Both the position numbers and the translations under genes were made by a program. Shown here in pieces: positions 8,678 to 17,640 of a DNA stretch of 64,000 bases (position 1 is its first letter; each line of letters opens with the position of its first letter). The DNA comes from Nitrospirota bacterium. Lineage in GTDB: Bacteria; JACPQY01. The notes below the pieces were generated by a model. It saw only the letters and a list, made by a program, of their open reading frames with translations. It was not told the origin of the DNA and did not search any database. The stretch is from positions 112,443-176,442 of the forward strand of contig JACPQY010000060.1 in NCBI GenBank assembly GCA_016190245.1, written 5' to 3'.

Positions 8678-10084
8678 TTACATGGAAGAGAGGCAGGCCT
8701 GCGCCCAATGCCTGAGGTCGTGGGCGGCGACCAACTCCCGCATTCTTCTCATGCGCCTGCGTTTTTCGGGGAGTGGCATCTCAAGGGCGGCGGCCAAGGT
8801 TTTCGCCACCTCTTGCGGGTTGTAGGGGTTGACGACGAGCGCGTCCGACATCTCCTCGACGGCCCCCGCGAACTCGCTCAAGACGAGGACCCCTCGCTCC
8901 TCCGGATGACAGGCCACATATTCCTTCGCCACGAGGTTCATGCCGTCTCTCAGGGGCGTAACCAGCGCCACGTCCGCCGCTCGGTAGTGCGCCGCCAGGC
9001 TGGGAAGAGCCAGCATCCGGAAATAGTAGTGGATCGGGACCCACCCCGAGCGCGAGAAGCGCCCGTTGATCCGACCGATGGACCGGTCGATGTCCTCTTT
9101 CATCCGGCGGTATTCCCCCACCCGCGTTCGGCTCGGCACCATCACCTGGAGGAAGACGAACCGCTCGTGATACGCTGGATTCTGTTCAAGGAAGACCTCG
9201 ATGGCCTCCAGCCTTTCCAGCACCCCCTTCGTGTAGTCGAGCCGGTCCACCGCGAGCGCCAGGTGACGCGCCCGGAGCTGGCGCCTCAGTTCACGCACGT
9301 GCTGTTTCACCTCCGCGGAGTCCGCGAGCTGAGCCAGCGCCTCCGCGTCGACGCCCATGGGGAAGGCCCGCACCTTGACCCGCCTGTCCTCGAGCCGCAC
9401 CGTGCCTTTCTTTCGGAGGACCTTCAGCCCCAGGACCTTGTTCACGCATTGCAGGAAGTTCCTCGCGTACTCGACGGTGTGGAAGCCGATCACGTTGCTG
9501 TCCAGGAGCCCCAGGAGCAGTTCGGCGCGCCACGGGAAGACGGCGAAGACTTCCCTTGCGGGAAAGGGCACATGCCAGAAGAAGAGGATCCTGGCTCGCT
9601 TTCGCCGGGTTCGGATCATGTGCGGAACCAGCGCCAATTGGTAGTCGTGCACCCAGATGACATCTCCGGGCCGGTACTCATCCAGGACGGCCCGCGCGAT
9701 CTTCTGGTTGACTTGGAGGAACGTCTCCCACTCCTCCGTGCTGAACTTGCATCGGCCGATGAAATAGTGGGCGAGGGGCCAAAGGGCGTTGTTCGACAGC
9801 CCCGAATAGAAACCGGAGACCTCTTTGTCGGTGAGATGGACCAGCCGGAGCGCGTAGCGTGGAGCCTCGATCGGCACCTCGACTCGGCGCAGGCCCCGCC
9901 GATCGCCCCCCGTGTCCCCCCACGCGATCCACAGGCCGCCGCGCTCCTGCATGATCGGATCGAGGCCCGCCACGAGACCTCCCACCGCGCGCTCGGCCTT
10001 AAGCTCCGTCGGCGCGCCGCGAACGCTGTAGGGCGCCCGGCTGGACACCACAATCAACCGTTGGTCCTTGGGCGGCGCCGGCAC
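8678..10084 (-). CDS. otsA: Trehalose-6-phosphate synthase (GT20)
   Basis: A 468-residue GT-B glycosyltransferase. It begins with the strand LIVVSSRAPYSV and AVGGLVAGLDPIM at the donor loop, then HDYQLALVPHMIR, HVPFPAREVF and SNVIGFHTVEYARNF, and in the second half DRLDYTKGVLERLEAIE, LRDGMNLVAKEYVA and LSEFAGAVEEMSDALVVNP. These are OtsA landmarks: the enzyme joins a UDP- or ADP-glucose to glucose-6-phosphate. Glucosylglycerol-phosphate synthase shares the fold and cannot be fully excluded, but the otsB partner favours trehalose. The gene is divergent from the merR-type regulator, with a shared 114-base upstream region. Confidence 0.92.
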   Translation of the reverse strand: MPAPPKDQRLIVVSSRAPYSVRGAPTELKAERAVGGLVAGLDPIMQERGGLWIAWGDTGGDRRGLRRVEVPIEAPRYALRLVHLTDKEVSGFYSGLSNNALWPLAHYFIGRCKFSTEEWETFLQVNQKIARAVLDEYRPGDVIWVHDYQLALVPHMIRTRRKRARILFFWHVPFPAREVFAVFPWRAELLLGLLDSNVIGFHTVEYARNFLQCVNKVLGLKVLRKKGTVRLEDRRVKVRAFPMGVDAEALAQLADSAEVKQHVRELRRQLRARHLALAVDRLDYTKGVLERLEAIEVFLEQNPAYHERFVFLQVMVPSRTRVGEYRRMKEDIDRSIGRINGRFSRSGWVPIHYYFRMLALPSLAAHYRAADVALVTPLRDGMNLVAKEYVACHPEERGVLVLSEFAGAVEEMSDALVVNPYNPQEVAKTLAAALEMPLPEKRRRMRRMRELVAAHDLRHWAQACLSSM

Positions 10085-10157
10085 AACACCAATCTACCCC
10101 AACTCGTCCCTCTTGCCCACGTTCCATTCGGTCGGCGGTCGAGGCGGGGGGCTGGCC

Positions 10158-10195
10158 TTGACAGGGGGGCATAGGAAGTAGTAAGTGGTACTTCC
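10158..10195 (+). promoter_or_regulatory. Promoter with MerR-like inverted-repeat operator
   Basis: A perfect -35 box TTGACA (10158-10163) is followed by an inverted repeat GGAAGTA (10174-10180) and TACTTCC (10189-10195) separated by 8 bases, just before the regulator's start codon. No consensus -10 at 17 bases is seen; TAGTAA begins after 15 bases. Dyads between or near the promoter elements are typical of MerR-controlled promoters, so autoregulation of the downstream operon is likely. Confidence 0.5.
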
Positions 10196-10198
10196 GAC

Positions 10199-10954
10199 AT
10201 GCCACAACGGGAACGGCTCAGGATGAGCGAGATCGCCCGGCGCGCGGCCGTCGCGCCGAGCACGATCAAGTATTACATGAGCCAGGGTCTCCTGCCCAGG
10301 CCCGTCAAGACGAGCCGCAACATGGCCTACTACGACCAGAGCACGGTCGAGCGCGTGCGGCTGATCAAGGAATTGCAGGAGAAGGCCTTCCTGCCGCTTA
10401 GTGTGGTTCGCCGGATCCTCCGGCACACGCCGGACCCCGGCGACATCCGCGAAGTCCTCAAGTTCCGAGGCTTCCGTCCACCCGAGTGGGGAGGGGGGCT
10501 GGAGGGAATCGAGGAACGGCGTCTGACGGAGGAGGGCCTGATCACGGCCGAGGACTTGAGGCGCCTCGAACGCGTAGGGATCATAGACCCCGAGGTGCGC
10601 CATGGGGAGAGGTTCTACGGGCCGGACGATGCCTCCATCATCCGGAATCTGGTGAGGGTGAGGAAGGCGGGGTTCACGCCGCAGCGGGGTTTTCGAATCG
10701 AACATCTCAAGATCTACAGAGAGGCGCTTGAGGAATTGGCCAAGAAGGAGATCGGACTGGCCCTCCAGGGCATCCTCGGAAAGATGAAGCCGGAGGAACT
10801 GCTGAAGGTGGCGGAGGAGGTCATGACCTGTACGAACGAGATGATCGCTGCGCTGCACCGCAAGATCGTCCGGCGGCTCCTCGGCGCCATCCGGAAGGAG
10901 ATGCGGGCGCGGGATGAAGGGAGCCGAAAGGGAGGCAACGGTGGCCGATCGTAG
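10199..10954 (+). CDS. MerR-family transcriptional regulator
   Basis: A 251-residue regulator. Residues about 9-75 form the winged helix-turn-helix of MerR proteins (MSEIARRAAVAPSTIKYYMSQG, then SRNMAYYDQSTVERVRLIKEL). The remaining 170 residues are helical and longer than in metal-sensing MerR proteins, so it more likely binds an organic ligand or an acyl-CoA. A second in-frame ATG at 10223 matches the usual family start and is equally possible. The gene overlaps the thiolase-like gene by 14 bases, so it heads and probably controls the operon at 10.2-18.3 kb. An inverted repeat directly upstream is a candidate operator. Confidence 0.85.
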   Translation: MPQRERLRMSEIARRAAVAPSTIKYYMSQGLLPRPVKTSRNMAYYDQSTVERVRLIKELQEKAFLPLSVVRRILRHTPDPGDIREVLKFRGFRPPEWGGGLEGIEERRLTEEGLITAEDLRRLERVGIIDPEVRHGERFYGPDDASIIRNLVRVRKAGFTPQRGFRIEHLKIYREALEELAKKEIGLALQGILGKMKPEELLKVAEEVMTCTNEMIAALHRKIVRRLLGAIRKEMRARDEGSRKGGNGGRS

Positions 10955-12149
10955 GCGGATGCGGAAGGCGGCGATCGCGGGCGTGGCGATGAGCCCCATC
11001 GCGAAGCACTTCAAGAGGCCGTACAAGGACGAAATTCGTGCCGTTGTGGAGGCAGCGCTGTCGGATGCCGGATTGGCACTGACGGACGTGGATGGCATGG
11101 TGTTCACGCCGCCCGGGATCGCCGGCCTCAGCCACGCCATGCACGCTCACCACATGGGCCACCTCTTCGGCCTCCCGCTGAAGACCGAGACGATGGTGGA
11201 GAATGGCGGAGCCACGGCAGCACAGGCGCTCCGATTCGGCCTCTATGAAGTGATGTCGAAGCGCTGCGACGTCTGTGTGGTCTGCGCCATCGACATCCGA
11301 CTGGACCCGACCGCGGACAGCGGGATGGACATGAGCCAATTCCTGACCGTGACGGTCACGTCGCTTTTCTCGGTGTACGGTCCGATTGACGCGCTGTACG
11401 GTCTCGGCGCTCCGATTCCCTACTACGCGATGTCGGCCCAGCGGTACCTCCACGAAACGGGCGTGACGCGTGAGCAACTCTCGTGGGTTCCGGTGACGCT
11501 CAGGCTTTCCTCTGCGCGGATCCCCGAGGCGATGTACAAGGAAACGATTGGCCCCGAAGACGTGACGGCCTCGCCCGTCATCAGTCCGCCGTTGCATCTT
11601 CTTGACTGCTCGGCCTTTGCGTCGGGTACCGCGGCGACCGTGATTGTCTCGCCGCGGGTGGCCAAGGAGCTCAAGAAGCGTCCCGTCTGGGTGGTGGGGA
11701 TGGGCGAGTGGCACGATCCCTCATCCTTCTTCTCGAACACCAAACCGATCTCGACGTTCGAGAGCATCCGCCGCGCGAGCAAGGAGGCGTTCCGCCAAGC
11801 GCGGGTTGCTCCATCGGACCTTCACGTGGCCGAGGTGTACGGGGTCTTTTCAGCGACGGAACTGATCATTCTGGAGGACCTTGGGCTTTTCGAAAGGGGG
11901 ACAGCGTGGAAGGCGTTCGCGGACGGCTCGATCGGTCCCGACGGGACCGGCGTGTGGGTGGATCCCTCGGGCTCGCGTCTCTCGCTCGGCCATCCGGCGG
12001 CGGCGACGCCGCTGATGGAAGTCTGGGGGGCGACCCGGGCGCTGCGCGGCGAACTCCAGACGAGTCGGAGCAAACTCGACTTGGCACTCGTACACGCCGA
12101 GCACGGGATGCTGAACGGGTCTTCGGTGTATATCCTCGAGGGGGCATGA
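10941..12149 (+). CDS. Thiolase-fold lipid-transfer protein (Ltp2-like), probable retro-aldolase
   Basis: A thiolase-superfamily protein of about 402 residues. I chose GTG at 10941, preceded by GGGAGG at a good distance and overlapping the regulator's stop; an ATG at 10914 would add nine residues. The usual catalytic Cys loop is replaced by ENGGATAAQALR, so it should not be a normal thiolase. It keeps the lipid-transfer-type EVYGVFSATELIILEDLG segment with a Tyr, and SLGHP near the C-terminus. In mycobacterial Ltp2 this fold works with a DUF35 partner to split tertiary beta-hydroxyacyl-CoAs by retro-aldol cleavage. Here the DUF35 gene follows at once, which supports that role. The true substrate is unknown. 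Confidence 0.8.
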   Translation: MADRRRMRKAAIAGVAMSPIAKHFKRPYKDEIRAVVEAALSDAGLALTDVDGMVFTPPGIAGLSHAMHAHHMGHLFGLPLKTETMVENGGATAAQALRFGLYEVMSKRCDVCVVCAIDIRLDPTADSGMDMSQFLTVTVTSLFSVYGPIDALYGLGAPIPYYAMSAQRYLHETGVTREQLSWVPVTLRLSSARIPEAMYKETIGPEDVTASPVISPPLHLLDCSAFASGTAATVIVSPRVAKELKKRPVWVVGMGEWHDPSSFFSNTKPISTFESIRRASKEAFRQARVAPSDLHVAEVYGVFSATELIILEDLGLFERGTAWKAFADGSIGPDGTGVWVDPSGSRLSLGHPAAATPLMEVWGATRALRGELQTSRSKLDLALVHAEHGMLNGSSVYILEGA

Positions 12150-12162
12150 GGGGAGACCGAGC

Positions 12163-12591
12163 ATGAACCCCAAGGAAATCATAGGAAACCTCGGCCAGGC
12201 GTGCCTGCGCCACTACGGTGACGAGGCCACGCTGAAATTCTTCGCACATCTCAAGGCGCGCGAGTTCAAGTCCACGCGATGCCTCTCGTGCCGGAAGATC
12301 GGGTACCCGCCGCGCGCGTTCTGTCCCTTCTGCGGCAAGGGTGAGGTCGAGTGGGTGGATCTGCCCCGCAGCGGAAAGCTTTACGCCTTCTCACAGCAGG
12401 ACCGGGCGCTGAGATTCACGAAACCCGACGTGCTCGGGCTCGTCGAACTCAGGGGTGTTGGACACATCCTGACCAAGATCGCCGCCCCGATCGAGACGCT
12501 TCGGATCGGACTGCCCGTGCGGCTCGATTTCATCGAGATCGAGGGGGAGATTGTCCTTCACCAGTTCAAGCAGGTGGGAGGGCAGGGGTGA
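12163..12591 (+). CDS. DUF35 zinc-ribbon/OB-fold protein, partner of the thiolase-fold enzyme
   Basis: A 142-residue protein with the two-part DUF35 layout: an N-terminal rubredoxin-like zinc ribbon with CLSCRK and CPFCGK pairs at about residues 44-64, then an OB-fold (GKLYAFSQQDRALRF to LDFIEIEG). Such proteins bind acyl-CoA and complete the active site of non-catalytic-Cys thiolase-fold enzymes such as Ltp2. It starts 13 bases after the Ltp2-like gene with GGGGAGA before the ATG, so the pair is almost certainly made together as a complex. Confidence 0.88.
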   Translation: MNPKEIIGNLGQACLRHYGDEATLKFFAHLKAREFKSTRCLSCRKIGYPPRAFCPFCGKGEVEWVDLPRSGKLYAFSQQDRALRFTKPDVLGLVELRGVGHILTKIAAPIETLRIGLPVRLDFIEIEGEIVLHQFKQVGGQG

Positions 12592-12649
12592 ACGGCCAAC
12601 GGCAAAGGGCCGGGGGCAGAGTGCAGAGCGCAGGGGCGGGGCGCGGAAA

Positions 12650-13699
12650 GTGAGCTTTGCGCTCAGCGGCGAGCAGAAACTGATTTCCGAATCGGCGGCC
12701 CGGTTCGCGCAGACCTTGCGCGAGCGCCAAAGGGACACGGAGGCTCAGGGTCTGAGCGGGGAGCTCGTCCGCACGTACCGGGAGTTGGGATTGCTGGGCC
12801 TCGACTGGCCTGAGAAGGACGGTGGTGTGCAGCTCGGACGTTTGAGCAAGGGGATCGCGCTCGAGGAGTTGGCGTTTGGCGACGCGGCGGCGGCGCTTGC
12901 GCTGGACCGCGTCTCCTGGGTTTGCTCGCCGTTACTCGATATCGAGGGCGCGGCGGACCGAGTGGCGGCGGCGATCCGCGAGGGCGGCGAGGGGTTCTCG
13001 CCCGTTGCCTGCGTGGACACGGACGAGCGGCTCGCGCTCGAATCGGGCCGGTTGAAGGGACGGCTTCCCTACCTGCCAGCCTCGCGGTGCGATGTTCTCT
13101 ATGTGTTGAAAGGGAGGAGGTTGGCGGCGATCCGGGATGGTGTCTCGCTCGCGCCCACGCTTCCCGGCGCTCTCGACGCGCTGGGTGCGTCGTCGGCCGA
13201 AATAGACGGACCGGTCCTGTGGTCGTTGGATTTCCCGCGGCCCGTCGCGCTCGAACTGGCTGGCCTGTGGCGCTTCTATCTGGCGTCGGTCCTTCTCGGG
13301 GTCTCGCGCGCGGCGACGGAGTACGCCCAAGCCTACTGCCTGGAACGGGTCGCGTTCGGGAAGAAGGTGGCGCACCACCAGGCGGTGGCCTTTGCGCTGG
13401 TGGACATGTCGATTGCGGTCGAAGCGGCGCGGCTGCTCGTGCGCCGCGCAGCGGCTGCCGCGGATGAAGGAAAGCCGGCCGCGCTGGAACTCAATGCGGC
13501 GTTCCTCCAGGCGTCGGAATGCGCCCTCATGACCACCACGGGCGCCGTGCAGTTCCTTGCCAGCGCGGGATACGTGCGCGATCACCCCGTCGAGAAATGG
13601 ATGCGGGAGGCTCGAGCCCTCACGCTTCTGATGGGCGGATCGGACGGTGCGCAGCTCGACGCGAACGAGGCCCTTAGATCTTCGTTGGAGGCCGCGTGA
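12650..13699 (+). CDS. Acyl-CoA dehydrogenase-like subunit with degenerate active site
   Basis: A protein of about 349 residues from GTG at 12650 (VSFALSGEQKLI); an upstream extension to 12551 would overlap the DUF35 gene and looks non-coding. The N-terminal helical domain (ELGLLGLDWPEKDGG, ALEELAFGD) and C-terminal helical domain (CLERVAFGKKVAHHQAVAFALVDM) of the family are clear. The middle beta domain is short and lacks the flavin-contacting TEPxAGSD motif, and the catalytic Glu region reads LLMGGSDGAQ. It therefore looks like the non-catalytic half of a heteromeric dehydrogenase, as in the ChsE1/ChsE2 type. Its stop overlaps the next gene's start (GTGA). Confidence 0.82.
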   Translation: MSFALSGEQKLISESAARFAQTLRERQRDTEAQGLSGELVRTYRELGLLGLDWPEKDGGVQLGRLSKGIALEELAFGDAAAALALDRVSWVCSPLLDIEGAADRVAAAIREGGEGFSPVACVDTDERLALESGRLKGRLPYLPASRCDVLYVLKGRRLAAIRDGVSLAPTLPGALDALGASSAEIDGPVLWSLDFPRPVALELAGLWRFYLASVLLGVSRAATEYAQAYCLERVAFGKKVAHHQAVAFALVDMSIAVEAARLLVRRAAAAADEGKPAALELNAAFLQASECALMTTTGAVQFLASAGYVRDHPVEKWMREARALTLLMGGSDGAQLDANEALRSSLEAA

Positions 13700-14916
13700 T
13701 CGATCTGGTCGAAGTCCCTCCGGCCATCCGCAATCTGGTCGAGATGACGCGATGGATGGGGAAGGAGCATCTGCGGCCCCTCGGGATCGAGGCCGACCGA
13801 CAGGGTCATCCACACCCGCCCGATCATCCGTTCTACAAGATGGTGGCCGAGATGGGGATCATGAAGCGCCGGATGGAACAGGAGACGCCGGCCGACGAAA
13901 AGAAGGATGAGGGGAAGGAGCGGTGGGGCGCGCGCTCGGCGGTCCTGGCGCTCGAGGAGGCATCCTACTGGGATCGGGGCATGGCCGTTTCACTGCCGGG
14001 CCCCGGGCTGGGGGGGCCGCCCATTTCGCAACTTGGCACCCCCGAGCAGAAGGAGAGGTTTCTGGGGATTTTTCGAGACACATCCAAACCCCGGTGGGGC
14101 GCGTTCGGGATGACGGAGCCGGGCGCGGGTTCGGACGTGGCGCGGATCGCCACGCGATGCGAGAAGAAGGGCTCCGAGTGGGTGCTGAACGGGGAGAAGT
14201 CGTTCTGTTCGAACAGCCCGCGGGCCGACTGGGTGGTGGTGTATGCGACGATCGACCGCAACCTGGGCCGCGAGGGGCACCGGGCGTTCGTGATCGAGCG
14301 GGGGACGGCGGGCATGAGCACGCCCAAACTCGAGAAGAAGATGGGGCTGGTGTCCTACGAAACGGCCTCGTTTTCGCTCACGGACTGCCGCCTGCCGGCG
14401 GGGAATCTTCTTGGAGGGGAGGCGGTGTACAAGGGGAAGGCGGGGTTCGTTTCCGCGATGAAGTCGTTCGACATCTCGCGGCCCGCGATTGCGGCGATGG
14501 CGGCAGGGATCGCACGCGCGGCGTATGACTACACGCGGGATTTCGTGAAGCAGAACTACACCACGGGGCGTCCCATCCCGCGGTATGCGAGGATGCTCGA
14601 CCGGCTCACCACGATGAAGCGCAAGATCGAGGCGTCCGCCCTGCTCTGCTGGAAGGCGGGATGGATGGCCGACCTGCGCGAGCCCAACACCCTCATGGCC
14701 TCGATGGCCAAGGCGTACTCGGCGCCCGCCGCGCTGGAGGCGTGCAGCCTGGGTCTTGAGGTCCTGGGGGACGCGGGGGTGACCAAGGACTACTTCATCG
14801 AGAAGCTCTACCGGGACGTGAAGGCGATGGACATTGTGGAGGGCACGGGGCAGATTCAGCGGATCGTGATCGCGAGGCGGATGCTTGACTATCCGCGGGC
14901 GGAACAAGGGGGATGA
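13696..14916 (+). CDS. Acyl-CoA dehydrogenase, catalytic subunit
   Basis: A 406-residue FAD enzyme. It has GMTEPGAGSDVARIAT in the middle domain for flavin and substrate binding, VLNGEKSFCSNSPRADW in the beta domain, and EKLYRDVKAMDIVEGTGQIQRIVIARRML at the C-terminus, where the Glu of IVEGTGQIQ is the likely catalytic base. It introduces an alpha-beta double bond into an acyl-CoA and passes electrons to an electron-transfer flavoprotein. The GTG start overlaps the stop of the preceding degenerate dehydrogenase, which suggests coupled synthesis of a two-subunit enzyme. Confidence 0.9.
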   Translation: MIDLVEVPPAIRNLVEMTRWMGKEHLRPLGIEADRQGHPHPPDHPFYKMVAEMGIMKRRMEQETPADEKKDEGKERWGARSAVLALEEASYWDRGMAVSLPGPGLGGPPISQLGTPEQKERFLGIFRDTSKPRWGAFGMTEPGAGSDVARIATRCEKKGSEWVLNGEKSFCSNSPRADWVVVYATIDRNLGREGHRAFVIERGTAGMSTPKLEKKMGLVSYETASFSLTDCRLPAGNLLGGEAVYKGKAGFVSAMKSFDISRPAIAAMAAGIARAAYDYTRDFVKQNYTTGRPIPRYARMLDRLTTMKRKIEASALLCWKAGWMADLREPNTLMASMAKAYSAPAALEACSLGLEVLGDAGVTKDYFIEKLYRDVKAMDIVEGTGQIQRIVIARRMLDYPRAEQGG

Positions 14917-14925
14917 GCCCCGAGG

Positions 14926-14987
14926 ATTTGAAATCTCAGATCTCAAATCTCAGATCACAGGTTTCTGACTTGAAATTTCAGATTCCA
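14926..14987. repeat. AT-rich AATCTCAGAT-type repeat
   Basis: Between two operon genes lies an AT-rich block with repeated, slightly varied copies of AAATCTCAGAT and TTGAAATTTCAGAT. Its base composition is very different from the surrounding coding DNA. A closely related block occurs at 46008-46039, and a looser relative (GAATCGTGAATCG) at the end of the window. Confidence 0.65.
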
Positions 14988-15009
14988 AGCTGCAGAAAAG
15001 GAGAGACAC

Positions 15010-16146
15010 ATGGTTGACTTGCCGAAGAAGGCCAAAGCGGCCGTATGGGTGAAGGCGGGTGCGCCTGTGGAGATCCGGGAGTATCCGGTGGTGCCGCCCC
15101 CGCCGGGGCACGTGCTGGTGAAGATCGAGCGCGCGAACATCTGCGGCTCGGATCTGCACATGTACCGGGGTGACGCCTTTGCCGGGATGCCGCTCCCCTT
15201 CGCGTTCGTGATGGGACACGAGATGATGGGTTCCGTGGCCGCGCTTGGAGAAGGAGTGGAGCGCGACGCGCGCGGGAACACGCTTAGCCCCGGAGACCTC
15301 GTGACGTTCTCCTACTTCCGTGGCTGCGGCACCTGCGGTGTGTGCCTCAGCGGTCGCGAGTACGCCTGTTTTTTCAGCCTCATCTCCATCGTTTCGGATG
15401 CGGATGAGGCGCCGCACTTCAAGGGCGGCTGGGCGGAGTACTACTACGTGCGGCCCGGCCAGAAGGTTTTCAAGGTGCCCGAGGGCGTTTCCCCGCAACT
15501 CGCGGCCGGGTGCAACTGTGCCCTGGCCCAGGTCATTCACGGCCTCCGAACGGTTGGCCTGAGGTACGGCGATCAGGTGGTGATCCAGGGCGCCGGGGGC
15601 CTCGGGCTCTACGCGACGGCCGTCGCACGAAAAATGGGCGCGAGCAAGATCGTGGTGATCGATGGCATCCAGGCCCGCCTCGATCTGGCAAAGGAGTTCG
15701 GCGCGGACGAGGTCGTGTCCATGCAGGCCGTGCCGGACGCGAAGGAGCGCACCTCCTTCGTCAAGGGCCTCACGAACGGCGGGTCCGACGTGTGCATCGA
15801 GGTGGTGGGGCGTGCCGTGGCCGTGAACGAGGGGGTGCGGATGCTTCAGCGCGGTGGCCGCTATCTCATCATGGGCAGCATCAACCCGCGCGATTTCGTC
15901 AAGCTGGACCCCTCGATCTGCGTCACCCAGAACCTCACGCTCTACGGGGTTTGTCTCTACGACCCGATCTGCTTGGGCTACGCGCTCGACTTCGTGAGGG
16001 AAGCGGGGCACAAGCTTCCGATGGACAAGATGTCTGCCCGGACGTTCGCTCTCACGGAGGTGAACCAGGCCATCGAGGCGGCGGACGCGCTCTCGAACCA
16101 GAAGACGACGGCGCTGCGTGTCCAACTCACGATGGAGGGCCGGTAG
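15010..16146 (+). CDS. Zinc-dependent alcohol dehydrogenase (MDR family)
   Basis: A 378-residue medium-chain dehydrogenase/reductase. The catalytic zinc ligands appear in NICGSDLHMYRG and GHEMMGS, the structural zinc in CGTCGVCLSGREYAC, and the NAD-binding Rossmann turn in VIQGAGGLGLYATAVA followed by IDGIQARLDLA. It oxidises an alcohol to a ketone or aldehyde with NAD(P). A strong AAAGGAGA ribosome site precedes the ATG. It sits in the same operon as the acyl-CoA dehydrogenases and 7 bases before an aldehyde dehydrogenase, so the likely route is alcohol to aldehyde to acid. The exact substrate is not predictable. Confidence 0.9.
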   Translation: MVDLPKKAKAAVWVKAGAPVEIREYPVVPPPPGHVLVKIERANICGSDLHMYRGDAFAGMPLPFAFVMGHEMMGSVAALGEGVERDARGNTLSPGDLVTFSYFRGCGTCGVCLSGREYACFFSLISIVSDADEAPHFKGGWAEYYYVRPGQKVFKVPEGVSPQLAAGCNCALAQVIHGLRTVGLRYGDQVVIQGAGGLGLYATAVARKMGASKIVVIDGIQARLDLAKEFGADEVVSMQAVPDAKERTSFVKGLTNGGSDVCIEVVGRAVAVNEGVRMLQRGGRYLIMGSINPRDFVKLDPSICVTQNLTLYGVCLYDPICLGYALDFVREAGHKLPMDKMSARTFALTEVNQAIEAADALSNQKTTALRVQLTMEGR

Positions 16147-16153
16147 GGGCGTC

Positions 16154-17626
16154 ATGATCGAGAGCCACCGGGAAACCATCCAGGAACTGGGCATCCCGAA
16201 GGCCCTCCGCCACTACATCGCAGGCGGCTTCCGGGCGGAGGCAAAGCGCACCCTCCCGGCGGTCGATCCCACTACGCAAGAGATCATTACCGAAATCCCC
16301 CAGGCCACGGAAGGAGAGATCGAAACCGCCGTGCAGGCGGCTGTGAAGGCCCAAGCGGAATGGAGCAACGCCTCGCCCGGCCGCCGGCGGAAGACCCTGC
16401 TGGGGCTTGTCGAGGCGCTGAAGAAACGTGAGAAGGACCTGCCCAGGATCGAGGCGGTGGACGTGGGGATGCCCAGGGTGGTCTCGCAACAGTTCTCCTC
16501 GCGGGCCATGCTCCGCCACCTCGAGTACTACGCCGAGTGGGCGGACAAGGTTGGCGGCCATCTCGTCCCCTCCGGCGCCTCGGCCGAGTCGCTCAACTAT
16601 GTCGTGTACGAGCCGGTCGGCGTGGTCGTCGCGATCGTCCCGTGGAATTCGCCCTTCCTGTTTTTTGGATCCAAGGTGGCTCCGGCTCTCGCCGCCGGCT
16701 GCTCGATCATCCTCAAGCCGTCGGAGCTCGCCAGCGTGACCGCTCACACCTTTGCCGAGGCCGTTCACGAGGCGGGGCTCCCTGCTGGATTGGTCCAGGT
16801 CCTCTACGGAGATGGCGACGTCGGGAGACGTCTCACTCTGCATCCGGCGGTGAACAAGGTGGCCTTTACCGGCGGGACGGGCAAGGGCCGCGACATCATG
16901 GCCCAGGCGAGCGGAACGCTCAAACGGGTGTCGCTCGAACTCGGTGGGAAGTCCCCCAACATCGTTTTCGAGGACGCGGATCTCTCGCGCGCGACGATGA
17001 TGTCCACCTACGGCATGTTTTCTCTCACCGGCCAGGCGTGCGTGGCGGCGTCGCGCTTGTTCGTGCATCGGAATCTGGCCGAGGGGTTCGTGCGGGGCAT
17101 CGTGAACTTCGCACAAACACTCCAGGTAGGCGATCCGCTCGACGGGAGCGTGATGCTCGGGCCGCTCATCTCGAACAGTCACTTGGAGCGCGTGGATTCC
17201 TTCGTGCGTGACGCGAAAGGGCAGGGTGCGCGAGTCCTGTGCGGTGGGGAGCCGGCCAGGGTGGGGAAGGGAAACTTCTATCCGCCCACCGTGCTCACCG
17301 GGGTTGACCCCAAGTCGCGCGCGGCACAAGAGGAAATCTTCGGCCCGGTGATGTGCGTTTTCGAGTTCGACACCGAGGAGGAGGTCGTCGCGCGGGCCAA
17401 CGAAACGATCTACGGTCTCGGCGCCGCTGTCTGGACCAAGGACATTTCGCGGGCATTGCGCGTGGCGGCGCGTCTTCAGGCCGGAACGGTCTGGGTGAAC
17501 GCCTACGGAACGCTTCCGATCCAATCCCCGTTCGGCGGCTACAAGCAGAGCGGGTTCGGCCGGGACGGCGGGGTGGAGGGCATCCTCGAGTACCTCCAGC
17601 CGAAGAACGTCTTCGTCCAGCTCTGA
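16154..17626 (+). CDS. NAD(P)-dependent aldehyde dehydrogenase
   Basis: A 490-residue aldehyde dehydrogenase from ATG at 16154. It has VVAIVPWNSPFLFFGSKVAPALAAG for cofactor binding, FTGGTGKGRDI, the general-base LELGGKSPNIVF, the nucleophile C296 in TGQACVAASRLFV, and EEIFGPVMCVFEFD toward the C-terminus. It converts an aldehyde to the carboxylic acid. Its position between the alcohol dehydrogenase and the flavin reductase fits the oxidation of an alcohol-derived aldehyde in the same pathway. An upstream GTG at 16118 would overlap the preceding gene and is unlikely. Confidence 0.92.
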   Translation: MIESHRETIQELGIPKALRHYIAGGFRAEAKRTLPAVDPTTQEIITEIPQATEGEIETAVQAAVKAQAEWSNASPGRRRKTLLGLVEALKKREKDLPRIEAVDVGMPRVVSQQFSSRAMLRHLEYYAEWADKVGGHLVPSGASAESLNYVVYEPVGVVVAIVPWNSPFLFFGSKVAPALAAGCSIILKPSELASVTAHTFAEAVHEAGLPAGLVQVLYGDGDVGRRLTLHPAVNKVAFTGGTGKGRDIMAQASGTLKRVSLELGGKSPNIVFEDADLSRATMMSTYGMFSLTGQACVAASRLFVHRNLAEGFVRGIVNFAQTLQVGDPLDGSVMLGPLISNSHLERVDSFVRDAKGQGARVLCGGEPARVGKGNFYPPTVLTGVDPKSRAAQEEIFGPVMCVFEFDTEEEVVARANETIYGLGAAVWTKDISRALRVAARLQAGTVWVNAYGTLPIQSPFGGYKQSGFGRDGGVEGILEYLQPKNVFVQL

Positions 17627-17640
17627 TTCCAAGGCGCACC

